Assembly: GCA_037962975.1 (NCBI GenBank)
Contig: CM075669.1
Location: 110,624,501 to 110,688,500 of the forward strand
DNA: 64,000 nucleotides
Direction of reading: 5' to 3'
Source: Clitoria ternatea
Lineage: Eukaryota; Streptophyta; Magnoliopsida; Fabales; Fabaceae
The notes under the pieces were generated by a model. The model searched no databases. It saw only the letters and a list, made by a program, of their open reading frames with translations, and was not told the origin of the DNA. Shown here in pieces: positions 1-9,612 of this stretch (position 1 is its first letter; every line of letters begins with the position of its first letter). The position numbers were made by a program, and so were the translations under genes.

Positions 1-112
1 TGTTATTCTATGGTATCGTTGAACCTTGTTGATGTGTGGCCTGAGGTATGGCCTTGTGACATGTGTATCGATGGTGAATTTCGAGGACGAAATTCTTTTT
101 AGGTGGGGTGAA
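1..112 (+). mobile_element. 3' internal tip of chromovirus-like element Y, with polypurine tract
   Basis: This short stretch precedes an LTR that starts TGTAACATCC at 113. The run AATTTCGAGGACGAAATTC near 77-95, then the G-rich AGGTGGGGTGAAT at 101-112, is the layout seen at the 3' end of Tekay/Del-type chromoviruses. The G-rich part would be the polypurine tract that primes plus-strand DNA. A nearly identical run precedes the LTR of element Z at about 10705-10738. No coding sequence can be read here; the rest of the internal region lies left of the window. Confidence 0.7.
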
Positions 113-445
113 TTGTAACATCCCAAATTTTATAAAAATGAATAATTAATGAGAATGGCAAGTTGATGTTTATTGAGGATGATGTGTGAGAATATGAGGA
201 TTAGTGGTGGCAAGGTATGAATACATGTATATAAGATGATGATGAGCTTGAATTCAGTTTGGAATGTAAATTCATAAGTATGAATGATGAATAGGCTGTA
301 TGTGCCTTTCATGATGTGTATGAAATGTGGGATAAATTCAAATTTGGATTATAATGAGGAATTCCGAGTGAGAATGCTTAGGAACAAGTTATATATGCTT
401 TATATGATGTACATGATAGCTTGGACATGATTAAATTGGCTTAAA

Positions 446-930
446 ATGAGATTTCATAAGTTGAGCTGTGTGGAATTTGTGTTTCCTGTTTCTGTGCTGA
501 TAGTCTCGCCGAGCGAGAAGGGATCTCACCCAGGTGAGGATCCCCTGTATTGGCATAATGGCTTCTGGGCAATTTTCGCTCACGCGAAGGTGAATTCCAC
601 TCAAGCGAAATTGCCCTGTATCAGTGTTGCTCTCTGGAAGGAATTCGCAGTATCAGTGTTTGCTCTCTGGAGGAAATTTGCTCAGGCGAATGGAGTCTCG
701 CCCGAGCGAAGGGTCTGAGGAATGGCGTTCGCCCAGGCGAGTGAGGAATCAGCTCGAGCGAGTATAGTGTGTTGTTATTAGGTGAGGTTCTGGATGAATC
801 TCGCTCGAGCGAGAATGGCCGCGCTTGAGTGAGCTAGTGAGGGAATGGTCACTGGACCTTTCTTCGCCCAAGCGAATGTGAGTAGCTTGAGCGAAAGTGG
901 GATGTATGAATGCTGGGTGATGCTCACTCA
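446..930. repeat. Palindromic motif array, core GCTYRAGC, in LTR Y (part 1)
   Basis: The stretch is packed with variants of CTCGCTCAAGCGAG, a near-perfect 14-bp palindrome, such as CTCGCCGAGCGAG, TCGCCCAGGCGAG and TCGCTCGAGCGAG. Spacers often contain a phrase like ATCAGTGTTGCTCTCTGG. The flank just before it (about 390-470) matches the flank of the array in LTR Z. Function is unknown. Confidence 0.85.
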
Positions 931-1039
931 GGTGTGACTGGTATGGTTGTGCTTCTAACCGAGTGTGACGTGTGTATGGTGAGTAAGTGGGATTCTGGAT
1001 GAAATTTCACTTGATAGGGGACTTAGAAAATAATTCAGG

Positions 1040-2010
1040 ATTTGTGGTGAATTTCCGAGTGAGATTCCGAGTGGCTTTGCCAAGGCAGCACCCTCCGAGT
1101 GACGGAGTACATAAAATTCTGAGTGAGAGGTCTTCCTATGTGATATTCTGAGCAGTGGAGTTCCGAGTGGAAGTATCCGAGTTCAAGGTAACTCATTCCG
1201 AGTGGAGCCTCTTTGAATGTAATTCCGAGTGGAAATGGCACCGAGTGGGGTGTGTTGTCCAGAAGTATTCTGGAATGACTTTATTCGTGGGGAAAAAACA
1301 AAGAAAGTCGGTTTTGGAATGAAATACCGAGTGGAAAACCAGGTGAGGAAGGACTCGGTCTGGATTGTTTATCCAAGTGGATACTGAGTGAGTGTAAAGG
1401 CATAAGATAATTCCGTGTAATCATAGGCCTAAATATTACCGAGTGAAAAATATATGGTGAGCCCCGAGTGGGGAATGACTTGAATATCCTGAGTGGAAAT
1501 CCGAGTGAACCTCTTCCGAGGGAAGAGCTGTTGTAATGGCTTAGATTGGAATATATTCTAAGTGTATGATATACATGTATAATCCGAGTGATTAAGATCT
1601 GAGTGAGTCCGAATGGGACTTAACTTAATGGTATTCTCTGAGTGAGGGAGTTTTAATATGTCGAGTTCTAAATGGTTGATGTTTTCTGAGTGACTCGATG
1701 TTGAAATACACCGAGTGGTGTTTAATTGGGAAATATTCCGAGTGAGGAAGGTTTGTGGATTCCGAGTGGGATTACCTTTATTTACCGAGTGGATTGTATA
1801 AGTGTGACCCTTGAGGATAGAATATAAATGACTGAGTATATACGATGGGTTGTTCCCGAGTGAATGGAACTCTGGATCCCGAGTGATAGACTATGCGAGT
1901 ATGAGTCGGCCCTGAATGAATTGGTTGAATGAAAAATGGATCGGTCTAGATTGGTATGTCAAGAGGGAAGCCGAGTGTGAGATGACTCGGATCTGGTTGA
2001 ATTTTGCCGA
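1040..2010. repeat. CCGAGTG motif array in LTR Y
   Basis: About one kilobase is filled with copies of CCGAGTG, often as ATTCCGAGTGGAA or CCGAGTGAG, spaced about 15 to 60 bases. Phrases with TCGGTTTT and GGATCGGTCT occur near 1310, 1940 and 2030. The same motif and phrases fill the U3 of the Athila LTRs at 38930-40450 and 48730-50260. It lies between two blocks of the GCTYRAGC array. Confidence 0.85.
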
Positions 2011-2099
2011 GTGAAACCGAATGAATGTTGGGTCGGTTTTGGGGGAAATTCTATCAACAGAAACCCGAGTGCTGGGAAGGATGACTTCTTGTCGGATTC

Positions 2100-2245
2100 G
2101 GTTAAGCGAATTAATACCTCGCTCAAGCGAGCGAGTGTGGAAATAGATACTGGGGTTATTTCGCCTGTGCGAATGGTGAGGCTCACGCGAGATGGGGCTG
2201 TCTCGCTCAAGCGAATGTGGGTTTCACTTGAGCGAGCAGCACCCT
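2100..2245. repeat. Palindromic motif array, core GCTYRAGC, in LTR Y (part 2)
   Basis: Several copies of TCGCTCAAGCGA and relatives lie within 145 bases, just before a pyrimidine-rich stretch. This is the second block of the array at 446-930. The CCGAGTG array lies between the two blocks, as if it had been inserted or expanded within them. Confidence 0.8.
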
Positions 2246-2329
2246 GATTGTAATTTTTCCCTCTTTTCTCTCGGTTTGTGTGTATTGGCCCTTCTTTTCT
2301 TGATTCTGATGGCTGGACTCTTTTTCCCC

Positions 2330-2500
2330 TTACTCAGTTAGACACCCGAGGGATATAATGGTCATTAGTGCAAATATTAAAACATAAAACTCTCACTTTC
2401 TTCCACTTTCACGTCACTTCTTCCCCTTCTTTCTTCATTCTTTTTCTTCGTCTTCTTCCCTTCTCCATCTCACCTTTTCTTCTCTCTAAAAACCTGAGCC
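2330..2500 (+). promoter_or_regulatory. Possible promoter and pyrimidine-rich leader of LTR Y
   Basis: AT-rich sequence with TATTAAAACATAAAA at about 2376-2390 is followed by a C/T-rich tract at about 2390-2480. The LTRs of Z (about 11090-11340) and V (about 60270-60480) have similar C/T-rich tracts. That is typical of the region around the start site in long plant LTRs. The position of the start site is inferred only. Confidence 0.3.
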
Positions 2501-3220
2501 GTGTGGAGTGTCTTCTCCTCCTCCACCATTTTCGTTCCTTATGGAAGCTTGAAGGAGAAGCTTGTGCTGGAACTCCTCCCTCTTCTTCCACTCTATTTCC
2601 GTGTGGACCTTTCTCCATGGAAAGCTCATGTTGGCTCTTGGGTGAGATCGTATTCCGGATGATGTGAAGGAGCATTCAGAGCATTGGACTAGTTTCGGCT
2701 CTTCCCTCAAGGTAGGAGAGAAGTTAACATTCAAATTGCATGAGTAAATTTAATAGTGATTGTTGTATGTGATGGATACTCATGCTTGCCTTGCCATGTA
2801 TATGTATTGAATTAATTGAAATTGCAATTTGATAATTATTGAGAATTATTATGATACTCTGGTGATGGGTGCAAGTAATTGACTTGCATGTGTGTGAGGC
2901 AATTATGATTGTTATATATGTATAGGTAATTTGAAATACCTTGTTGCCACATGTGTGGATTAATATTATGTTTGTTGCTATGCCTATTTGATATCCATGT
3001 GTGGATTGTTATGGATGATGGTGGTGGCCATTGGATGCCAATTATTTGAACGATGTGCCTTGAGGGGCTTTGTAAATGATTATGAATAATTATTAAGATG
3101 CCAAATTAAAATATATACTCTAATTGAGAGGGTGAGAAATCCTTGTGAGATTGTTGGGCACATGCATTATTGCATTGTTGCATTTATGGCATAGCATGGC
3201 ATTGATATACATTATTGTTG

Positions 3221-3795
3221 AATGAATCACCTTGCGGGGTGCCACGAAGGGTATATCCCTGAGTGAAGAGGACATTGTCTTATTGTTATTGAATAATGTT
3301 GAAATGAATCACCTTGCGGGGTGCCACGAAGGGTAAATCCCTGAGTGAAGAGGACGTTGTCCTGTTGTTGTTCAATAATATGGAATATATCACCTTGCGG
3401 GGTGCCACGACGGGTAAATCCCAGAGTGAAAATGATGTTGATCATAATGTTGAATATATCGCCTTGCGGGGTGCCACGAGGGGTATATTTCCGAGTGATG
3501 ATGGTATTGTGATAATTATTGTAAAGAGAATCACCTTGCGGGGTGCCACGAGGGGTATATTCCCGAGTGATGATGGTATTGTGATAATTATTGTGAAGAG
3601 AATCACCTTGCGGGGTGCCACGAGGGCTATATCCCTGAGTGATGATGGTATTATGTTATTTATTGTGAAATGAAACACCTTGCGGGGTGCCACGAAGGGT
3701 GTAGCCCTGAGTGATGATGATATTGTGATATTTATCGGAATGAATCACCTTGCGGGTTGCCACGAAGGGTGAATCCCTGAGTGATGATATTATTA
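3221..3795 (+). repeat. Minisatellite, 8 copies of a 69-82 bp unit
   Basis: Eight copies each begin with (A/G)TCACCTTGCGGGGTGCCACG and continue to a CC(T/G)GAGTGA segment and an AT-rich spacer. Unit starts fall at about 3228, 3310, 3391, 3460, 3532, 3604, 3676 and 3746, so the period shifts from 82 to about 70. The head CACC-TTGCG-GGGTG can pair with itself. The frames stay open on both strands only because the unit repeats; I see no protein family. Confidence 0.92.
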
Positions 3796-3935
3796 TTAGA
3801 ATTATTGAGAAATGAATGGTATGGTGGTTGTGATCACCCGTTGATATGGAATCGGATCCATTATATATTTGAGATAGGATGACCACGAGTGATGAGAAAC
3901 CCCTTGCGAGGAGGTATTGAATAAAAGATAAAATG

Positions 3936-4036
3936 AATCGATGATGATAATGATTGAGGATGCCCTTGTTGATAAGTGGCACCTAATGAATTAATGATGA
4001 TAATGATTGTGAATGCCCTTGTTGATAAGTGGCAAA
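3936..4036 (+). repeat. Two-copy direct repeat, about 54 bp
   Basis: Two adjacent copies share ATGATGATAATGATTG followed by GCCCTTGTTGATAAGTGGCA. They lie just after the minisatellite, in the same LTR. Confidence 0.8.
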
Positions 4037-4592
4037 GTGATAGTGTTTGTGATTGTGCATATGTTGTGCTTATTTATGATATGAATTACGATTCATGAGG
4101 CTTGTATGCCTATTGTGATAATGAGTAATGAATGAATGATAATTTGATGTTCTGATAGCAAAGCACACATGATGTTTGTATGCATATACACATGATCACA
4201 ATATATATATTATTCGTCATTTTGAATGTTTAACTCACTCTCCCATGTGGTCTCCTTTTTAGCATTGTGATACAGGTTACCATGGGATGAGTTCAGATTT
4301 AAAGATCAAGCTTGGGTGAAGGTAAATAGTGGTAGAGGAAGTGCCTTGGCCGGCATCATTTATGAGACCTTGTGTAATGAATGAATTGATTATAAGAATG
4401 TAAATGATTTATAGGTTTTGAATATGTATAAGATAATTCTTGAATTGTGGATGGTGAATATATATATAGAATATAGGAGATGATTTACAGTGTATTGGGA
4501 GAAGATTCCCGTGTGTACATGTATATACATATAGTTATACATTAGGCTTTGCATGCTTATAAAATTAACTGTAGAATGATGATGGTTTTCTA

Positions 4593-5212
4593 ATAGGCTT
4601 ATAATGTGCCATTGCGTGCTAGCCTAGCCTTTTCTCATATCGCCATATACGGGACTAGGCGTGTGCTCGGTATACACATTCTTCCGCTGTATACTCTATT
4701 ATTTTGTATACCTTTATGGGCAAACCATTTATCGATCCAGTTATAGGTTTCTAAATCTCACTCTTGGTTTTCTGTGATTTGGGTCTTGATGTGGTCATGA
4801 TGGTGTATTGCAAATGTTTTCAAACGTGAAAAATTTATTCATAATTTTATTAATTATATCGATCACATTGGGATTCGAGTACAAAAAATCAGGGGTGTTA
4901 CATAAGATATGTCATTGCATGCCTTGCCGAGCCTTTTCTCATATCCTTATATATGAAACTAGGCGTATGCCTGACATACACATTCTTCTTCCGCTGTAAA
5001 CTCTGTATTTTGTATACCGTTATGGGAAAACTATTTAACGATCCAGTTATAGATAATCAAATCTTACCCTTTGGTTTTCTGTGGTTCGAGTCTTGATGTA
5101 GTCGTGGTGGTGTTTTGAAATTATTTCAAACGCGAAAAATTTACTCGTATTTTTATTATTCAATTATCTAGATTACATCGGGATTCAAGTCTGGAAAATC
5201 CAGGGTGTTACA
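4593..5212 (+). repeat. Tandem duplication of the 3' tail of LTR Y
   Basis: The segment from about 4593 to 4902 and the segment 4903-5212 align along their length. Both contain AGCCTTTTCTCATAT, ACTAGGCGT, TACACATTCTTC, ATCCAGTTATAG and GTGAAAAATTTA or GCGAAAAATTTA, and both end GGGTGTTACA. They have diverged by many substitutions and small indels. An old duplication, or remnants of two nested LTRs of one family, would explain this. Confidence 0.8.
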
Positions 5213-5214
5213 AT

Positions 5215-5853
5215 CATTTCAAGGATATGTTCCTGGAAAAATACTTTCCAGCTAATATTAAAGACAAAAGACAACTTGAATTCCTGTCGCTGACCCAAGG
5301 AAATATGGTCGTGGGAGAGTACGCATCCAGGTTTAAAGAGTTGTCTCGTTTTCATTCTCATTATAATGATGCTACTAATGAAAGTGATCGGTGTGCAAAA
5401 TTTGTAAATGGATTGCGGCCAGAAATCAAAGAAGCTATACGAATGCAGGAAATCTGTGAATTTTCTGTATTTGTAAATCGTTGCAAGATCTTCGAAGAGG
5501 ATCATAAGGACAGAATGATCAAAAGCCGCGAACCTATTCACAAGGCGGGAGAAATGAGAAGTGGAGGACCTCACCATCACCAAAGAAGAGACTTCAGGAG
5601 GAAAAAGCCTTACCAAGCGCTATTTCGTCGGTTTGGAGCAGCATCTGGTCTTAACAAACCCCAAGCTTCATCTGGAAGCTATTATCCGGCACCTGCACTA
5701 AATTTTAAATGCTTTGTCCATGGAGGACCCCATTTGAAAAGGGATTGTCCTAAAAACAATTATATTTGCTTTAAGTGTAACAAACCAGGTCATCACATCA
5801 AGGATTGCCCAGAGATAAAGAGGGAGAACCCTGAAGGTGCAAGTACTCCATGA
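5215..5853 (+). pseudogene. Gag of element X, N-terminally truncated, with CCHC zinc knuckle
   Basis: Gag packages the element RNA into particles in the cytoplasm. The frame is open from the LTR border (H-F-K-D-M) and starts mid-domain: FLEKYFPANIKDKRQ and the QGNMVVGEYASRFKEL stretch are typical of the Ty3/gypsy gag core. A CCHC knuckle, CFKCNKPGHHIKDC, lies near 5769-5810, preceded by a related Cys-His segment, CFVHGGPHLKRDC. A basic, arginine-rich stretch comes before it. The N-terminal half is missing because LTR Y sits there. The frame ends TGA at 5851-5853, overlapping the ATG of the next frame (ATGA). Confidence 0.85.
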
Positions 5854-6605
5854 ATACTCATGGAGGCGTGCACAGTGCAGTCGAAAGGCCGAAGGTAAAA
5901 GGAAAGGTTTTTACAATTACTGGGGAAGAAGTATCTCATTCTGACTCTATGGTGGAAGGTAAGTGTATCATTAATAAGATTCCTTTAACTGTTATGTATG
6001 ACTCAGGTGCATCGCATTCCTTTATTGCCAATGACTATGTAGAAAAACTAAAATTACCATTGATAGAAGGGCCATTTGATTTATCTGTTCATACTCCTGG
6101 GAATAATCCCATTGTCACTTCTAAAGCCTGTTGGAAATGCCCTATTGTCATAGATGGTAGGGACTTTAAGGCTAATCTCTTTTGTTTACCCCTTTTTGGC
6201 CTAGAAGTTATTATTGGACTAGATTGGTTATCTGACAATCATGTTCTAATAAATTGTCATAATAAAACCATAATGTTTAAAGAACCAGTGAATTTGAATC
6301 CTGAGGATTCGAGATTTCTAACCGCCAACCAAGTGAGTGCCTTTTTGAAAGGAGGGGCTCAAGGATTCATGCTATTACTTTCAATGAAAGGAGAGCAAGA
6401 ATCAAAAATCAAAAATCTACTAATTATGTGTGAATTTCCTGACGTTTTTCCAGAAGCTATCCCTAATTTACCCCCAGAAAGAGATGTGAAATTCATAATT
6501 AATCTAGTACCTGGAGTTGGACCCATTTCAATTGCACCATACCGAACGTCACCTCTAGAATTAGCAGAGTTGAAGAAACAACTTGAAGAGATGATAGAGA
6601 AGTAG
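5850..6605 (+). pseudogene. Protease and N-terminal RT linker of element X
   Basis: This frame overlaps the gag stop by four bases. It holds a retropepsin-type aspartic protease with the active site MYDSGASHSFI (about 5994-6026) and the LGLDWL-like motif IIGLDWLSDN further on. These proteases cleave the Gag-Pol polyprotein. The C-terminal part (FPDVFPEAIPNLPPERDV) is the usual linker into RT. It is cut by a TAG at 6603-6605, after which the RT reading continues. In related chromoviruses gag and pol are usually one frame, so the ATGA overlap is odd; it may simply reflect a frameshift. Confidence 0.82.
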
Positions 6606-7322
6606 TTTATACGACCCAGTGTATCCCCCTGGGGTGCACCAGTGTTATTGGTTAAGAAAAAAGATGGTAGCATGAGGTTGTGTGTAGATTATCGGCAACT
6701 AAACAAGGTGACGATCAAGAACAGATATCCTCTGCTAAGGATTGACGACTTGATGGATCAACTACATGGTGCCACGGTGTTCTCCAAAATTGATTTGAGG
6801 TCTGGATACCATCAAATAAGGGTAAAGAAAAAAGATATATCAAAAACTACTTTTAGACCACGCTATGGCCATTACGAATATCTAGTAATGCGTTTTGGTG
6901 TAACTAATGCACCAGCCCTATTCATGGATTAAATGAATAGGATTTTTCATCCATATCTAGATAAATTTGTAGTGGTGTTCATTGATGATATACTAGTGTA
7001 CTCTAAAAGCAGAGAAGAACATGTTGAACACTTGAAGGTTATATTGGAAATCCTGAAAAAGAAACAATTATATGCAAAGCTGTCGAAGTGTGAATTCTGG
7101 TTGGAGGAGGTGAACTTTTTAGGACATGTAATTAGTCAAGGAGGAATAACTGTAGACCCTTCTAAGGTGGAAGCAGTTTTGAAATGGGAGAGACCAACCA
7201 CAATCACTGAGATTAGAAGTTTCTTGGGTTCGGCTGGATACTATAAGAGATTCATCAAAGGATTTTCAAAGTTAGCATACCCACTGACCAAGCTAACATG
7301 GAAAGGACAACCTTTTGTGTAG
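6606..7322 (+). pseudogene. Reverse transcriptase of element X (internal stops)
   Basis: The RT copies element RNA into DNA. Motifs appear in order: LRLCVDYRQLNKVTIKN-like sequence (about 6673), KIDLRSGYHQIRV (about 6790), the catalytic VFIDDILVYSKS (about 6975-7010, FIDD in place of YVDD), and FLGHVISQGGI (about 7120). The frame is broken by TAA at 6930-6932 where a leucine is usual and by TAG at 7320-7322 where tryptophan is usual. Catalytic aspartates are still present. Gag and pol remnants continue on either side in the expected order. Confidence 0.88.
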
Positions 7323-7754
7323 ACGACACAATATTAGAATAATTTTCAAGAACTAAAGATCGACTTACTTCTGCGCTGGTGTTAGTACTCCCTGATCCAC
7401 ATCGAAGTTTTGAAGTTTACTGTGATGCACCTAAACAAAGACTAGGAAGTGTACTCATACAAGACAAGAAGGTTGTAGCCTATGCGTCGCGCCAAATAAG
7501 GCAACATGAGATTAACTACCCTACCCATGACTTAGAGTTAGCCGCTGTAGTTTTTGCCTTAAAGATTTTAAGGCATTATCTATACGGTGCAACATTCAAT
7601 GTGTTTAGCGATCATAAGAGTCTCAAGTATTTATTCGACCAAAAGGAGTCAAACATGATGCAATGGAGATGGATGGAGTTCTTAAAGGACTACGACTTTG
7701 AGTTGCAATATCATCTTGGAAAAGCATACGTAGTAGCTGATGCTTTGAGTTGAA
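7323..7754 (+). pseudogene. RNase H of element X
   Basis: The RNase H domain removes the RNA strand during reverse transcription. The readable part includes FEVYCDAPKQRLGSVLIQ, AYASRQIRQHEINYPTHDLE and VFSDHKSLKYLF, which supply the expected D-E-D residues. In the first motif CDAPK replaces the more usual CDAS. The frame is shifted relative to RT (break near 7330-7378) and ends at TGA 7752-7754, where the family normally has arginine; a CGA to TGA change would explain it. Confidence 0.82.
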
Positions 7755-9307
7755 AGTCTCTATATGCATCCATAATGATGATTAAATAGCTGGAATTGAT
7801 AGAGAACTTCAAAGATCTTAACCTAGCAGTAAAGGTTAATGCTAACAGCTATAAATTATGAGCGTTATAAGTGACAAGTGAATTCCTGAGGTAAGTTTTA
7901 GAGGCTCAACAAGAGGATGAATTCCTGTAAGAGAAGAAAGAACTCTTGAAACAAGGAAAAAAAGTCGAGTTCAATGTGGGAAACGACCAATTGTTGAGGT
8001 ATAAGGATCGAGTGTGTATCTGATCAAGAGGAGTTGACGAAAGGAATTCTGGAAGAAGGCCACAAAAGTTATATGAGCATTCATCTCAGAACTACTAAAA
8101 TGTATCAAGATTTAAAGAAGTTATTTTGGTGGCTTGGAATGAAGAAAGCGGTGGCAGAGTACGTGGCTGCATGTCTAATTTGCCAGAAGGTTAAAGTGAA
8201 TCATCAATAACCCCCTGGAATGCTACAATCAATGGAAATACCAGAATGGAAATGGGATAGCATTACCATGGATTTTGTGACTTCTTTATCCAAAACTCCA
8301 TTAGGACATGATTCAATATGGGTAATAGTTGATAGACTAACAAAGTCTGCCCATTTTATTCCCATCAATATTCGTTACTCTATGGAGAAGTTGGTGAAAT
8401 TATACATCAAGGAGATTGTGAGATTGCATGGAATTCCTTTAAGTATCATTTCTGATTGGGACCCTCGTTTTACATCATAATTCTGGAAGAGCTTACACAA
8501 GGCTTTGGGAACAAGACTACGTCTGAGTTCAGCATATCATCCTCAGACGGATGGACAATCAGAAAGAACAATCCAATCTTTAGAAGACTTGTTATGAGCT
8601 TGTGTTTAGAGCCTAAAGGAAGTTAGAATCAATTCTTACCATATGTGGAGTTCACCTACAACAACAGTTTTCATGCTAGCATTAACATGGCACCTTTTGA
8701 AGCGTTATATGGAAGAAAATATAGGACTCCGCTATGTTGGTTTGAGACTGGTGAAAACTTGATGCTAGGACCAGAGTTGGTACAACAAACCATGGATAAA
8801 TCAAAATGGTTCAGGAAAAGATAAAGGCAGCACAGAGCAGACGGAAAAGTTACTATGACAAAAGAAGGAAGTCGCTCGAATTTCAAGAAGGCGATCATGT
8901 ATTCTTAAAAGTCACACCTATGACTGGGGTCGGTCAGGCAATGAAATCTCAAAACCTAACTCCTACATTTATTGGTCCATATCAAATAATTCATAAAGTT
9001 AGTCCTCTTACTTACCAAATAGCATTACTACCTTTTCTTTCTAATATCTATAACGTTTTTCATGTGTCAAACTTATGAAAGTATATATCTGATCCAACAC
9101 ATGTTATTGAACTTGATATCATACAAGTTAGAGATAATCTTACATATGATGCACCACCTGTCAGAATAACTGACAAAAGAATAAAAAAAGCTAAGGGACA
9201 AGATAATTCTACTCGTAAAGGTCATTTGGAACGAAACGAGAGGAGAAGATCCTATATGGGAACTAGAAATTGAGATGAAAGAGTCTCATCTCCATTTGTT
9301 TTACTGA
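7755..9307 (+). pseudogene. Integrase and chromodomain-like tail of element X
   Basis: Integrase inserts element DNA into the host genome. The zinc-binding HHCC segment is readable near 8056-8190 (GHKSYMSIHLRTTK through CLICQ). Catalytic core motifs follow: SITMDFVTSL (about 8260), SIISDWDPRF (about 8440) and TDGQSERTIQ (about 8550). The GPY-type C-terminal segment FIGPYQIIHKV is at about 8970. A tail with PIWELEIEMKES (about 9252-9287) matches the chromodomain-like end of Tekay-type elements. Many stops and frame changes occur, for example TAA where the zinc finger meets the core (about 8207) and several between 8480 and 8800. Confidence 0.82.
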
Positions 9308-9332
9308 ATAATATAAATTTTGAGGACAAAAT

Positions 9333-9351
9333 TTTTTAGGGGGGGTAGAGT
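9333..9351 (+). other. Polypurine tract of element X
   Basis: The sequence TTTTTAGGGGGGGTAGAGT lies directly before the LTR start TGAAATACCC, in the place where plus-strand synthesis is primed. It follows the conserved TTTTGAGGACAAAATTT phrase. Confidence 0.75.
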
Positions 9352-9600
9352 TGAAATACCCCTATTTTTATTTTTATATTAAAATTTTGAAGGAATTAGA
9401 TTATGGTTCATTAGAACTTTTTAATCTATGTATTATTTATGATTTTCTGGAATTTTGGAATTTTGATAAAATAATATATTTTAAATAATTTTAAAATCAT
9501 ATAAAGTGACTTAAAATTAAAAATATTTATGAGAAAGTGAAGTTAAATTATAACAAAATTTTCTAAAATCCATTTCAAGTAAACTTATCAAAAAATGATC
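9352..9600 (+). repeat. LTR of element X, left part
   Basis: The LTR begins TGAAATACCCC. It is AT-rich, with no open frame, and its right border is fuzzy: integrase sequence of element Z becomes readable at about 9613. The remainder of this LTR is at 14561-17309. Confidence 0.7.
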
Positions 9601-9612
9601 GGTTTGAGTAAA

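Larger units (their letters stand above)
113..5212 (+). repeat. LTR of element Y (long, about 5.1 kb, 3' tail duplicated)
   Basis: The LTR begins TGTAACATCC directly after the polypurine tract and ends GGGTGTTACA at 5212, so the ends form a short inverted repeat with TG...CA borders. A first copy of the same ending lies at 4902; the last 310 bases are a second, diverged copy of the tail. The body holds two kinds of motif array (446-930 with 2100-2245, and 1040-2010), a pyrimidine-rich leader at about 2390-2480 and a minisatellite at 3221-3795. Blocks near 4320-4355 (GCCTTGGCCGGCAT) match the LTR of element Z. Short open frames here are by-products of the arrays. Confidence 0.75.

Noticed and set aside
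446..718. 90-codon open frame in LTR Y, and a similar one at 13995-14183 in LTR Z
   Set aside because: Both follow the palindrome arrays; the repeated unit keeps the frame open.
3314..3693. Overlapping open frames on both strands with repeated peptides
   Set aside because: They are translations of the minisatellite, with no start context or family match.
3221..3795. CRISPR-like spacing of a conserved head and variable spacer
   Set aside because: The units are whole 70-82 bp tandem repeats with related spacers, in a plant retrotransposon LTR.
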